Part shown: one piece after another, positions 8,783-18,700 of the stretch | Layout of the letters: each line of letters starts with the position of its first letter | Numbering within the stretch: the first letter of the stretch is position 1 | Source of the DNA: Acinetobacter sichuanensis | GTDB taxonomy: Bacteria; Pseudomonadota; Gammaproteobacteria; Pseudomonadales; Moraxellaceae | Direction of reading: 5' to 3' | DNA: 64,000 bases | Assembly: GCF_003024515.2 (NCBI RefSeq) | Contig: NZ_PYIX02000023.1 | Coordinates: 1-64,000 of the forward strand | Notes under the pieces: model-generated | The model's input: only the letters and a program-made list of their open reading frames with translations | What the model was told of the DNA's origin: nothing | Database searches by the model: none | Made by a program: the position numbers and the translations under genes

Positions 8783-10249
8783 ATGAGTCTCGTAACCGCT
8801 TTAGAGTTAGCAAGGATACAATTTGCTTTTACAGTATCCTTTCATATTATTTTTCCTGCGACATCTATTGGTTTAGCGTGTTTCCTTGCGTTATTAGAAT
8901 GGAAATGGCTGAAAACACAAGATTCGGTTTATAAAGATTTATTTAAGTACTGGATTAAAATTTTTGCTGTTGCTTTTGGTATGGGAGTCGTATCAGGGGT
9001 TGTCATGGCATACCAGTTTGGTACGAACTGGAGTGAATTTTCCCGTGTCGCTGGTTCAGTTACTGGTCCATTATTGACTTATGAAGTGCTGAGTGCCTTT
9101 TTTCTTGAAGCAGGTTTTCTTGGCATTATGCTGTTTGGTTGGGGACGAGTTAGTCCCAAAGCGCACTTTTTTGCAACCTTAATGGTGGCAATTGGCACCT
9201 GTATTTCGATGTTTTGGATTTTGTCGTCCAACAGTTGGATGCAAACCCCTCAAGGCTTTGCGATTGAAAATGGCATCATTGTCCCAATGGACTGGTGGGC
9301 TATTGTTTTTAATCCATCTTTTCCTTATCGCTTTGCCCATATGGCAACGGCTGCTTTTTTGGTGTCTTCACTTTTGGTTGTCGGGACTGCGGCATGGCAT
9401 TTGTTCAAAGGTCGCCGCGATGAGTTGGTGAAAAAATCACTCTCTATGGGGCTTTGGATGGTTCTTGTGACCTCATGTCTGCAAGTGCTAATAGGTGATA
9501 ATCATGGTTTAAATACTTTAGAACATCAGCCGACTAAATTGGCTGCGATAGAAGGTCATTGGGAAACCAATCGTGATCATGGTATGCCTTTGCTTTTGTT
9601 TGCATTACCTGATATGGAAAATGAACGAAATGTCGCTGAAATTGGTATTCCAAATTTGGGAAGCCTGATTTTAACCCACTCTTTGGAAGGTCAAGTGACA
9701 GGGTTAAAAGAGTTTTCCAAAGAAGATCGTCCTAATGTACCTATCGTGTTTTGGAGTTTTCGCGTTATGGTCGGTCTGGGTATGTTAATGGTTTTACTGT
9801 CATTTACTGCATTGTGGTTGCGTAAAACCAAACAATTATATGAAACATCATGGTTTCATAAGTTTGCCATCATAATGGGACCAACAGGTTATATCGCTCT
9901 GCTTGCAGGTTGGGTCACTACTGAAGTCGGACGTCAGCCGTGGGTGGTTTATGGTGTGCTACGTACGCAAGATGGTTTATCGCATGGTGTAACAGCCGAT
10001 CAAGTTGGTTTAAGTCTAATTATTTTTGTTCTGGTGTATACAGTTGTTTTTGGCAGCGGTATTTATTACATACTCAAGCTCATCAAGACAGGACCTATTT
10101 TTATAGACAGTTTTACACCTGAAACTGGTGGTCCTGGACATTTCAAAACACCACTACGTCCACTCAGTGCAGTTGATGATGCATTTGATAATGAAGCCAA
10201 ACAGCAAAAGTTTGATACTAATCATAATAAGGAGAATCACCATGATTGA
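8783..10249 (+). CDS. cydA: Cytochrome bd-type (cyanide-insensitive class) ubiquinol oxidase subunit I
   Basis: The 488-residue membrane protein opens with LARIQFAFTVSFHIIFPATS, containing the His ligand of haem b595. It has a second conserved His in FPYRFAHMATAAF and the quinol/haem motif GRQPWVVYG near residue 392. The Q-loop is short, as in CIO-type CydA of pseudomonads and acinetobacters. With CydB it reduces oxygen using quinol in the inner membrane at high oxygen affinity. Its stop overlaps the cydB start (ATGATTGA), so translation is coupled. GGGGAGC precedes the ATG by about seven bases. Confidence 0.95.
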   Translation: MSLVTALELARIQFAFTVSFHIIFPATSIGLACFLALLEWKWLKTQDSVYKDLFKYWIKIFAVAFGMGVVSGVVMAYQFGTNWSEFSRVAGSVTGPLLTYEVLSAFFLEAGFLGIMLFGWGRVSPKAHFFATLMVAIGTCISMFWILSSNSWMQTPQGFAIENGIIVPMDWWAIVFNPSFPYRFAHMATAAFLVSSLLVVGTAAWHLFKGRRDELVKKSLSMGLWMVLVTSCLQVLIGDNHGLNTLEHQPTKLAAIEGHWETNRDHGMPLLLFALPDMENERNVAEIGIPNLGSLILTHSLEGQVTGLKEFSKEDRPNVPIVFWSFRVMVGLGMLMVLLSFTALWLRKTKQLYETSWFHKFAIIMGPTGYIALLAGWVTTEVGRQPWVVYGVLRTQDGLSHGVTADQVGLSLIIFVLVYTVVFGSGIYYILKLIKTGPIFIDSFTPETGGPGHFKTPLRPLSAVDDAFDNEAKQQKFDTNHNKENHHD

Positions 10250-11246
10250 TCTAGCTTTAGTATGGGTTGGTATCATTGGTTTAGGTGTATTGATCTATGT
10301 GGTTATGGATGGTTTTGATTTAGGTATCGGAATTCTGTTCCCATTCATTCAAGACCATCAAGAACGTGATGTGATGATGAATACTATTGCACCTGTCTGG
10401 GATGGTAATGAAACATGGATGGTTTTAGGTGGTGCAGGTTTATTTGCAGCTTTTCCTTTGGTTTATGCCACTGTATTGTCTGCTCTATATTTACCCATCT
10501 CGTTTATGGTTGTCGCTCTTATTTTTCGTGGGGTGGCATTTGAGTTTCGTTTTAAATCAAAACGAACCAAGTTTTTATGGGATCAAGCCTTTATTTGGGG
10601 CTCAATTTTATCGAGCTTCTTCCAAGGAGTAATTTTAGGTGCTTATATCCAAGGGATTGAAACCACGAATGGTATTTATAGTGGTGGTGCATGGGATTGG
10701 CTAACGCCATTTTCAGTCTTTTCTGGTATTGGTGTCGTTGCTATGTATGCCACTTTAGGTTGTGGTTGGTTAATCTGGAAAACAGAGGCTAAATTGCAAG
10801 CATATATGTATCAGTTTATGCCTAGACTACTGATTGTACTGCTGCTGATTTTTGTAGGTGTGAGTTTATATACACCATTGACTCATCCTGAAATTGCCAA
10901 TCGCTGGTTTTCAGTGCCGAATGTATTCTACTTCAGCCCTGTGCCTATTTTAGTTTTGATTTGTGTCGGTCTAATTCTAAAAGCATGTAAAGACAAAAAT
11001 GATGTTAAACCTTTTGTCTATACATTGGTATTGGTGTTTTTAGCTTTCACTGGTTTTGTGATTAGCTTGTGGCCCAACATCATTCCACCATCTATAAGTA
11101 TTTGGCAAGCGGCTGCACCTGAGTCGAGTTTGAAATTTACCTTAGTCGGTGCTGTGATTTTAATTCCAATTATTATCGCTTATACCTTCTTATCCTATTG
11201 GGTATTTCGTGACAAAGTGCGTATTGGTGATGAAGGTTATCACTAA
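10242..11246 (+). CDS. cydB: Cytochrome bd-type ubiquinol oxidase subunit II
   Basis: The 334-residue protein begins MIDLALVWVGIIGLGVLIYV and continues with the family hallmark MDGFDLGIGILFPF, then further membrane helices. The start at 10242 is preceded by AAGGAG and overlaps the cydA stop by eight bases; longer upstream readings in this frame overlap cydA and are not credible. CydB pairs with CydA to form the bd oxidase core. A very short membrane-protein gene follows 73 bases later, as is common for bd operons. Confidence 0.95.
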   Translation: MIDLALVWVGIIGLGVLIYVVMDGFDLGIGILFPFIQDHQERDVMMNTIAPVWDGNETWMVLGGAGLFAAFPLVYATVLSALYLPISFMVVALIFRGVAFEFRFKSKRTKFLWDQAFIWGSILSSFFQGVILGAYIQGIETTNGIYSGGAWDWLTPFSVFSGIGVVAMYATLGCGWLIWKTEAKLQAYMYQFMPRLLIVLLLIFVGVSLYTPLTHPEIANRWFSVPNVFYFSPVPILVLICVGLILKACKDKNDVKPFVYTLVLVFLAFTGFVISLWPNIIPPSISIWQAAAPESSLKFTLVGAVILIPIIIAYTFLSYWVFRDKVRIGDEGYH

Positions 11247-11319
11247 GTTCTTAGTAGTTTTTTTAACGTATTTTGAATCATCACTAGATTTAATCAAAAA
11301 ATGTTATGGAGAATTTTAA

Positions 11320-11445
11320 ATGCCTAAAATTTTCAACAAAATGACTTCTATACAATGGTTTGTGTGCTTATGGTTGATCGGCTTTCTGGGATTAGCACTC
11401 ATTGCTGGTGTATTTAAAGTCTTGTTATATTTTGCTTATCCATAA
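11320..11445 (+). CDS. 41-residue membrane subunit, DUF2474/CydX-like
   Basis: This short frame reads MPKIFNKMTSIQWFVCLWLI and continues GFLGLALIAGVFKVLLYFAYP, a single transmembrane helix with a basic N-terminus. GGAG is present about six bases before the ATG. Its position after cydB and the W...LWL..FLGL pattern match DUF2474 small proteins, which accompany CIO-type oxidases and are thought to stabilise the complex as CydX does. Automated annotation easily misses it because of its size. Confidence 0.75.
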   Translation: MPKIFNKMTSIQWFVCLWLIGFLGLALIAGVFKVLLYFAYP

Positions 11446-11573
11446 ATTAAAGCGATTTGGATTAAATGTTTAAAGTCAAAATCTAAGCTTTACTCCGAGT
11501 CATAACAAAAAATTCAAATATGGATAGTATGTGCTGTCCATATTTTCTTTTTGAATTATGTGAATCATTTCCT

Positions 11574-12986
11574 ATGTATAAATCAGAACAGCTTACTCTC
11601 AGTTTGAAGCATCTTATCGAAAGTGGTAGATGGAAACCGAATGAAAAGTTACCCTCTCTACGCCAACAGGCACAAGCTTCTGGATTTAGCTTGATTACCG
11701 TCATGAATGCTTATCAAGAATTAGAAGCACAAGGGCTCATTTATTCTAAAGAAAAATTGGGCTATTTTATTGCCGAAGATCCAAATAGCTTAAAAATTGC
11801 TAAAACAGTGATTCTGAATGAAAAAATAGAAATTAACTCAACAGTTTTCCGTTATTTAAAATCGATTCAGTCCAAAAATATTGTGCCTTTTGGTAGCGCC
11901 TTTCCTGACAGCCAATTATTGTATTCACCTAAACTCATGCAGACCTTAGCACAACGCGCCAAACACCGTTTAAGCTATGAGCAAATGCCAAGTTTACCAC
12001 CAGGTAATTTAGAATTGCGCAAACTCATCGCACAGCGTTATTGTATGCAAGATATTCCAACTGATCCATCCGATATTGTTATCACTTCTGGTGGTTTAGA
12101 TGCACTTAACCTAGCTTTACAGACCTTGACCAAACCTGATGACTATATTCTTTTACAAGAAACGATTTTCTATGGCGCATGGCAAGCAGCTGAGCATTTT
12201 GGTTTAAAAGTCATCACTATACCTGAGCATCCTGAACATGGTTTGGATTTGGAGGCTTTTAAAAATGCTGTATCAAATTATCCGATTAAAGTCTGTTTAC
12301 TCATGTTGAACAGCCACAATCCGATTGGTTTTACCGTCAGTGATGAGATTAAATTACAGTTGGCAAAATTATTACAGGAACATCAGATTTATCTGGTTGA
12401 AGATGATGTTTATGAAGAGCTTTATTTTGACCATAAAAAACCCTTATCAATGAAGTATTTTGATCAACATAATTTAGTTTTACATTGTTCTTCATTTTCG
12501 AAAATCTTAGGCGCTGGATTTCGTATTGGTTGGGTACATACAGGAAAGTTTTCGGAAAGCATTCAACATTTGCAATTAATGAGCACGCTATCAGTGAATT
12601 CTTTTATTCAAAATGCTTTGATGGATTATCTGTCGCACCGTTATTATGAAAAGCATTTAAAAACTTTACGGAATACGCTCAAGCATTTAAAAAATCAGTA
12701 TTATCAATATCTCACCGAAAGATTACCTCAAACATGTAAAGTTCATTATTATCCATCAGGTTATTTTTTATGGATAACTTTACCTGAACACATCAACAGC
12801 GATTTGATTTATCATGAAATGTTAGAATATAAGGTTGGTGTCGCATCAGGTTCATTATTTTATCGAACTGATCAGACACCACATCATATTCGGATTAATT
12901 GTTCATTTGAATTAAATGAGCATACTCAAGCAGCTTTAGATCAACTTATTCAACAAATTAATACATTTGATCAGTCTATTTTATAA
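11574..12986 (+). CDS. MocR-type GntR regulator with aminotransferase domain
   Basis: About 470 residues from the preferred start. An N-terminal GntR winged helix (SGRWKPNEKLPSLRQQAQASG, then ITVMNAYQELEAQGLIYSKE) is joined to a fold-type I aminotransferase domain with the PLP-binding Lys in HCSSFSKILGAGFRIGW and the conserved NPxG-like HNPIG. MocR proteins sense PLP adducts or amino compounds and control metabolism or transport genes. The ATG at 11520 would add 18 atypical residues, so 11574 is more likely, though neither has a strong ribosome site. The target is unknown. Confidence 0.85.
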   Translation: MYKSEQLTLSLKHLIESGRWKPNEKLPSLRQQAQASGFSLITVMNAYQELEAQGLIYSKEKLGYFIAEDPNSLKIAKTVILNEKIEINSTVFRYLKSIQSKNIVPFGSAFPDSQLLYSPKLMQTLAQRAKHRLSYEQMPSLPPGNLELRKLIAQRYCMQDIPTDPSDIVITSGGLDALNLALQTLTKPDDYILLQETIFYGAWQAAEHFGLKVITIPEHPEHGLDLEAFKNAVSNYPIKVCLLMLNSHNPIGFTVSDEIKLQLAKLLQEHQIYLVEDDVYEELYFDHKKPLSMKYFDQHNLVLHCSSFSKILGAGFRIGWVHTGKFSESIQHLQLMSTLSVNSFIQNALMDYLSHRYYEKHLKTLRNTLKHLKNQYYQYLTERLPQTCKVHYYPSGYFLWITLPEHINSDLIYHEMLEYKVGVASGSLFYRTDQTPHHIRINCSFELNEHTQAALDQLIQQINTFDQSIL

Positions 12987-13402
12987 ATCAAAAAATGATT
13001 AATCAATTGGTTGTTAAAAAAAAATGTTTTTGATCTATCATGCATCATTCAATGATGAGATAAAACGATTTGATAACTTCCAAATGTTTAATTCAAGCGA
13101 TTAACTGATAATTTCAACCAACATAGAATTTAGAATACTACTCAATATTTATACTAATTAGTCTAAGAATAATGCATTTATCCTAAAAAACGTCTAGCTG
13201 ATTTTTATTGCTAATACTCCATATTCTTTTAAAGCATATTCCAGAAAAATAAATAATTTTCAGTTAACTTCTACAATTTTTAATAAAAACAGTCACTTTG
13301 ATGCAGTATCTTATTTTTGAGGATAACCATAGCATTTATTCGGCTTAATATATGAGCCGAATAGAATAATTAATCAACTCATTTTCATCTAGGACATTTC
13401 TA
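12987..13402. other. Non-coding gap
   Basis: About 415 AT-rich bases between the MocR gene and the toxin-antitoxin relic. No open frame, IS end or strong terminator was recognised. Confidence 0.4.
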
Positions 13403-13618
13403 CTAAATCAGAACAAGATCAGGTTTGATATGGCAATCACTATGCCCTACCCAATGACTCACTAAGGCATAATCTCGGTACTTTTCAGGTAATGCTTTAT
13501 CAGCTTGCAATAATTCTAAAACATTTTGTAGGACAGCATCTACTTTGGTGAGCATTAAGCGTACCGCATCAGAAATGGTTAAACCCATAGATGCCAGTAC
13601 TTCTGACTTTTTGTCCAA
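13403..13618 (-). pseudogene. Fused relic of RelB/DinJ antitoxin and YafQ-type toxin
   Basis: The 71-residue frame joins two incomplete parts. Residues 1-26 (DKKSEVLASMGLTISDAVRL) match the C-terminal half of a RelB/DinJ antitoxin helix region. Residues 30-71 (LQNVLELLQADKALPEKYRD, then HIKPDLVLI) match the C-terminal part of a YafQ/RelE-family mRNA interferase, stopping at TAG where the toxin normally continues. The end of the antitoxin, the start of the toxin and the toxin tail are missing. The only start is a TTG without a good ribosome site. This is a decayed type II toxin-antitoxin locus, not expected to be active. Confidence 0.7.
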
Positions 13619-13714
13619 AACAATTAAGCTATTACTTGTTGAACAAAGTCTTCGATAAGTCCTGTAACTTTGGCTGGTGCTTCAGTTTGCCCTTCTCACT
13701 TATGATCTCGATAG

Positions 13715-14044
13715 CCAACATGGGAGCAAGTCGTTCCCATTGTTTATGAAAAGATGATGACGGCGGACATGTTAATTGCACATAACATGGCGTTTGACTT
13801 ACCTTTTATTTCTATGGAACTAGCAAGAATTAACCAACCGATACCGAGCAAGGGTGCTTTCTGTACGATGGAGAATGGCAGATGGGCTACATTCAATGGC
13901 AAATCGCCTAAACTTAGTGAATTGTGTTTCGCTCTTGATGTAAGTTATGACCAAGCAGCAGCACACGCAGCCGACTACGACGTTGAGGTTATGATGCAGT
14001 GTTTCTTCAAGTGTGTGTATCGGGGTGTATTTAAATTAGTTTAG
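13715..14044 (+). pseudogene. C-terminal fragment of a DnaQ-like 3'-5' exonuclease
   Basis: The frame is open from 13715, with the first ATG at 13754. It carries the Exo II motif (LIAHNMAFDLPFI) and the Exo III motif (AAAHAADYDVEVMMQCF) of DEDDh exonucleases, with GAFCTMENGRWATF between them. The Exo I motif (DxE) that supplies two metal ligands is missing, and a TAG closes the frame upstream at 13712. It is therefore a truncated, probably inactive relative of polymerase III epsilon-type proofreading exonucleases. Sixteen bases downstream a small membrane-protein gene begins on the same strand. Confidence 0.65.
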
Positions 14045-14059
14045 AGAGATAGATACGGA

Positions 14060-14353
14060 ATGAATGCGGATAATACACAGTTGGACATTGACACTCTTCA
14101 CCATTGCATTGCAATATCGAAATCAAAAAAAAGAGCATGGACAATGATTATGTATTGTGTTGGTCTGCCGTGCATTGTTTGCCTCTTCATTCCGTCAACT
14201 TGGCTCTTTGTTATGTTTGCCCTTCCGTTCTTTTTGTTAGCGATAGACTGGAGAGATAAACATGAAAAGGATTTTCAGTTGTTCCTAGAACAAATAATTG
14301 CCTATGAGCAGAGTTTGACAGAGCAATTGGAAAAAGATAAAGTAAACACATAG
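14060..14353 (+). CDS. Small hypothetical protein with two membrane helices
   Basis: The 97-residue protein has a polar N-terminus, two adjacent hydrophobic stretches (about residues 29-45 and 46-64, IMYCVGLPCIVCLFIPSTWL and the following segment) and a charged C-terminal helix. I do not recognise a family. It follows the exonuclease fragment by 16 bases and is followed by a clear terminator, so the pair probably formed one transcription unit. It may be a phage- or plasmid-derived cargo gene. Confidence 0.5.
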   Translation: MNADNTQLDIDTLHHCIAISKSKKRAWTMIMYCVGLPCIVCLFIPSTWLFVMFALPFFLLAIDWRDKHEKDFQLFLEQIIAYEQSLTEQLEKDKVNT

Positions 14354-14450
14354 TCTAAATGTTACCTTTTAGATTCTCACGTGCTTGTTGTTCGTTTCGG
14401 CTCATTGAAAAATGAGGTAATGACTTGTACGGTATGGTTAAAAGAGGGGA

Positions 14451-14486
14451 AAGGCGATTGGAGTTAATCTAATCGCCTTTTTCTTT
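14451..14486 (+). terminator. Rho-independent terminator
   Basis: AAGGCGATT (14451-14459) pairs with AATCGCCTT (14471-14479) across an 11-base loop and is followed by TTTCTTTG. It is a normal intrinsic terminator on the plus strand, closing the exonuclease fragment/small membrane protein unit. Confidence 0.8.
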
Positions 14487-14588
14487 GTCTGGGCAAAAGT
14501 ATGGCTATGTTGCATTGGAGATTTAAAATCTAAGTTATATTTGATCTAATAATCATAATTGAAATATGTTTGAATTTACGAGTAAGTT

Positions 14589-15269
14589 ATGGCTAAGATT
14601 TTTGTTTTAAGTGATAAAGCGGTTCTTAATATCAGAAAAAAGCACCCAGCATTAAAGGGTAAAAAATTAATTGCAAGCGGTCAGTTTTCAGGAGTATTTG
14701 AAAGCGATAACCCGAATACCGTTCTTAAACTTTCAATTGATGATATGAGTTATAAATTTTTACTTGGAGAGTCAGCAACGCAAAGTGATTCTCTAGTGAA
14801 AGTGGTGAAGGACTACGGGATTGTTGGCGAGTTTGTTACGTCAAAAAATATCTCACCGAGCCTTGTATCAAATCCAATTTCAACTACTGTGCCAATCTTC
14901 TTGTATGAGGTTGAGAGACTTCAGAAACTCGATACCAAGGGCGAGAATAGACGCGTTGTAAATCGTCTCTGTAAACGTTTTAGAGAGCTAAATGCGTACT
15001 CGTTTATTGACAACCAAGCTGAAAGGTTTGTGATGTGCTTGGTTGATCTATCAAGCGATGATCTTGTTAGCGATAAACCCGAAATGGCTGATGCGTTTGT
15101 TCTATTGGCGGAATTTATTAACCAAAACCCCGATTCATTTGCCGATCTTCATACTGGAAATTTTATGCAGCGTGAAGATGGAACTGTGGTTATTTCAGAT
15201 CCAATCGGTTCAACCGTGATTTTTAATAATCACAATACATTCAGTCCAATACTTGAAAACGCAGCGTAA
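14589..15269 (+). CDS. Orphan protein with protein-kinase-like fold
   Basis: The 226-residue protein is not a family I can name, but kinase-fold landmarks are visible in order: a glycine-rich-loop-like ASGQFSGVFESDNPN (about residue 30), a Lys strand VLKLSIDDM, a catalytic-loop-like FADLHTGNFM with Asp and Asn (about residue 190), and a DFG-equivalent VISDPIG. This pattern also occurs in aminoglycoside-phosphotransferase and HipA-like folds. ATG at 14589 has GAGTAAGTT upstream. It is a monocistronic gene flanked by relics and a terminator, suggesting mobile-element cargo. Its substrate (protein, small molecule or none) is unknown. Confidence 0.55.
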   Translation: MAKIFVLSDKAVLNIRKKHPALKGKKLIASGQFSGVFESDNPNTVLKLSIDDMSYKFLLGESATQSDSLVKVVKDYGIVGEFVTSKNISPSLVSNPISTTVPIFLYEVERLQKLDTKGENRRVVNRLCKRFRELNAYSFIDNQAERFVMCLVDLSSDDLVSDKPEMADAFVLLAEFINQNPDSFADLHTGNFMQREDGTVVISDPIGSTVIFNNHNTFSPILENAA

Positions 15270-15347
15270 TAATTTTGCCTATGTTCTGTCATTGCTATGC
15301 CAATAAGTTGTTGAGAAAATTTAAGCACTAAATAAAAGGTGTTTAAT

Positions 15348-15491
15348 ATGAGCGTTACAGTTAATCAAAAAAGTGCTTTAAAAGCAGATTTATTGATGAT
15401 CACAAAGTTTATCAGTGTTAGACAATTTAGCGCTATTTTTTCAGCAATAAATGGCGAAGAAGGTGCTTTCTTCAAAGACAAGATTAATTAG
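15348..15491 (+). pseudogene. Short plasmid/phage-type ORF remnant (47 residues)
   Basis: A frame beginning MSVTVNQKSALKADLLMITK and ending INGEEGAFFKDKIN* follows an AGGTG ribosome site. The segment F.AIFSAINGEEG.FFK looks like the N-terminus of a longer plasmid/phage-type protein, but the frame stops at 15491 just before an IS-end-like sequence, so it is probably truncated. No function is proposed. Confidence 0.35.
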
Positions 15492-15522
15492 AACCTGATG
15501 TGATACATTATTGTATATACAA

Positions 15523-15640
15523 ATTTGAATAGGGTGAGGGGCAATACTCCCAAAAATTAAACGATTTTAAAAGTAGAAAATTGCCTATTTTTTGAATAAG
15601 GATATTTTTTATGTAAAATAAAAAGTATCCATTGATGACT
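15523..15640 (+). mobile_element. Degenerate IS3-family end and orfA start
   Basis: The stretch TTTGAATAGGGTGAGGGGCA followed by ATACTCCC and later TTTTAAAAGTAGAAAATTG closely matches the IS end at 63258-63346, which precedes an orfA. Here the expected orfA start is at 15611, but its second codon is TAA and the rest is unreadable. It is a scar of an insertion sequence lying between the kinase-fold/remnant genes and the restriction operon. Confidence 0.6.
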
Positions 15641-15758
15641 TACTCAACGAATTTTAGCTTTGCTAAAACAACTTAATAACCTTTAATGGCTATGCTGAAA
15701 TAGCACTGGGGTATCCACAGCATAATGTGTAGATACCTATGCCATAGACAGCAAGGTT

Positions 15759-18700
15759 TTATACTCCACCTGATAAATCTGATTTTTTATTTACCAACAC
15801 ATCATAAATTACATACGCAAACTGCTTCATTTTGACAGGATCACTCATAAGTTGTGTCATCTGCTCTATATGTGCCGCATTGCTATCTAAGACAGCATCA
15901 TCAAGTGCAGAGTCAAACTCGCCTAACATCGCTTGTTCACGTGGGTTATTGTGAATCTGTGTCATCATTCGGGTATTTTCAGACATTTTATCAGCAACTG
16001 TATGAACATAATTAATCATATCCTGATCACTAAGTTTGTCAGTTACAAAGATCTCATTCACTCGATTGAGTATTACAGACAAAAAATCCTCTTTCTTATC
16101 TTTAGGTTTTGCTGTCCCTACATCATTGGCAGGTTCAAGTTTATGTTCGGTGCTATTGGCTTTGAGTTGTATATCCTGCTGACGTAACTTAGACAAGCGG
16201 TAATGACTCATTTCTACATTACTCAAGTCAATGACATCCTCATCAGCAATTTGTTCACGCAGCATCGGACGTAAGGTACGTGCATATAGGCTAAGCTTCT
16301 CAAGATCTTTATCGTCATAGTCCACAATCTGTGACATAAACTCATAGAAACGACTAAAACTACCCAAATCCTTTTTAAAGATTTCTAAGGCATCTCGGGC
16401 TTTTTTAGCATCTGCAAATTCATTTTCTGCATTGGCGATCAGTACTGGCTCATTGGTTCGTTTGGTAATTTCTAAACGATTTTTGGTGACATCATAATCA
16501 TTCACTGCTTGTTTATAGCGTTGCTCCCAACGTTGCAATGCAGGCTTACAAATATTTGCCACTGCTGCAGGTGATTTATTTTTGGCATAAAAAGCAACGC
16601 TAAATTGCTCCACCTCTGTCCATAAAAAAATCCCAACCAATTTCAGTTTATCAAACAGGTCATATACTTGGTCAGGGTTGGATACATCTGCCAATTCTGC
16701 GGTTTGGTAATAGGGTTGGAAGGCATCTAAAATGTCTTGTGGTTCATTAAAGAAGTCCAATACAAATGTGCCTGTTTGGGCTTTGCTTGGATAAGTTCGG
16801 TTTAAACGAGATAGGGTTTGTACACATTCTACCCCACCAAGTTTTTTATCCACATACATGGCACAGAGTTTAGGTTGGTCAAAGCCTGTTTGGAACTTGT
16901 TTGCCACAATCATTACCTGAAAGTCATCGCTATCAAATGCTTTACGCATCTCACGACCTTTCAAGTTCGGGTTCATATTACTTTCAGTAAACTTTTGCCC
17001 AATTAAATGACGACTATCCGAATCATTTTCATTAAATTCAACTTCACCTGAGAATGCCACCATTGCCTGAATGTTTTTATATTTATGCTCAGCAATGTAT
17101 TTATCAAAGGCTTGTTTATAGCGCACAGCTTCTTTGCGTGAACTGGTCACCACCATGGCTTTGGCTTGGTTATTGAGTAAACCCATGACATTTTTTTTAA
17201 AATGCTCAATGATCACCGCGACCTTTTGCGAAATGTTGTAATCATGCAAGCGTACCCATTGATTCAGTTTGATCTTGGCTTTTTTAGCATCAACCGTATC
17301 GTCTTTTTCTTCAATCTTCTGCTTGAGCTTATAGATAACTTTATAATTGGTATAGTTTTTTAGCACATCCAAAATAAAGCCTTCCTCAATCGCTTGGCGC
17401 ATCGAATAGACATGGTAGGCTTCAGGTTTATTGGTCTTAGATGGTGGCATACTTGGATCAGGCACACGACCAAAGAGCTGTAAAGTTTTATCCTTTGGGG
17501 TTGCGGTAAAAGCATAAAAACTTAAATTATCACTGCCTTTACGTGATGCCATGACTACATCAAGCAGATCTTCTGTCGATAGGCTGTCATCATCCTCACG
17601 TGCTTCGAGCATTAAAGTTTCTTTCAATTGACGTGCAGTCGAACCGCTTTGTGATGAGTGTGCTTCATCGGCAATCACGGCATATTTACGTTCTTTCAGG
17701 CTTGTGCTGTTTTCAATCGCACGGAGGACAAAGGGGAAGGTTTGAATGGTCACAATAATAATCGGCTGTGCCATTTCCAAGGCTTTCGCCAATTTTTCAG
17801 ATTTTGAACCATCACCTTCTTTATTGTTAATACGTCCTACCACGCCATCGGCATGTTCAAACTGGTGAATAGTATCTTGAAGCTGTGCATCTAAAATGGT
17901 GCGGTCTGTGACCACAATGATGGAGTCAAACTGCTTTTTATTGTTGGCATCGTATAAGCTAGAAAGCTGATGTGCCGTCCATGCAATCGAGTTAGATTTA
18001 CCCGAACCCGCACTGTGCTGAATCAGGTATTTTTGTCCTGTACCTTCTTTTAAAGAATCCTCAACCAATTGGGTCACCACTTTCCATTGGTGATAACGTG
18101 GGAAAATCAGGCTCTCTTCCTTATATTTAATGCCTTCTAATTTTTCTTTTTCTACAATTTGCAGATGAATAAAGCTACCGATGATATTCAGCAAGCAATC
18201 AGGTGTTAACACCTCATTCCATAAATAGCCTGTGGCATATTCATGAATATTGTCAGGTACATCATTGCCTGCGCCTTGCTCCTTTGTGCCTTTGTTAAAG
18301 GGCAAAAAGTAGGTGCTATCGCCTTGTAAATGCGTTGCCATATAGACGTCATACTGACTTACGGCAAAGTGTACCAATGCGCCACGTTTAAACATCAGCA
18401 AAGGTTCAGGCTTATTGGTTTCAGGGTCTTTCGGCAAACGCGTTTTGCGGTACTGTGCCATGGCATTTTGCACCGCTTGCTTAAACTCAGACTTTAGCTC
18501 CATGGTTGCCACAGGAAAGCCATTGATAAACAGCACAAGGTCAATCCGCCATTTTTTGGCTTGTTTGCCTGTAGCTTCGAGTTCGGCTTTGTTGGCGTAT
18601 GGGCTATAGACGAGTTCTGGTACAACACGACAGATGTTTTGCGTATAGCGTTCGTTCAGTTCAGGGTTTAAGCCATGTTCGGGTTTAAACTGACAAAATG

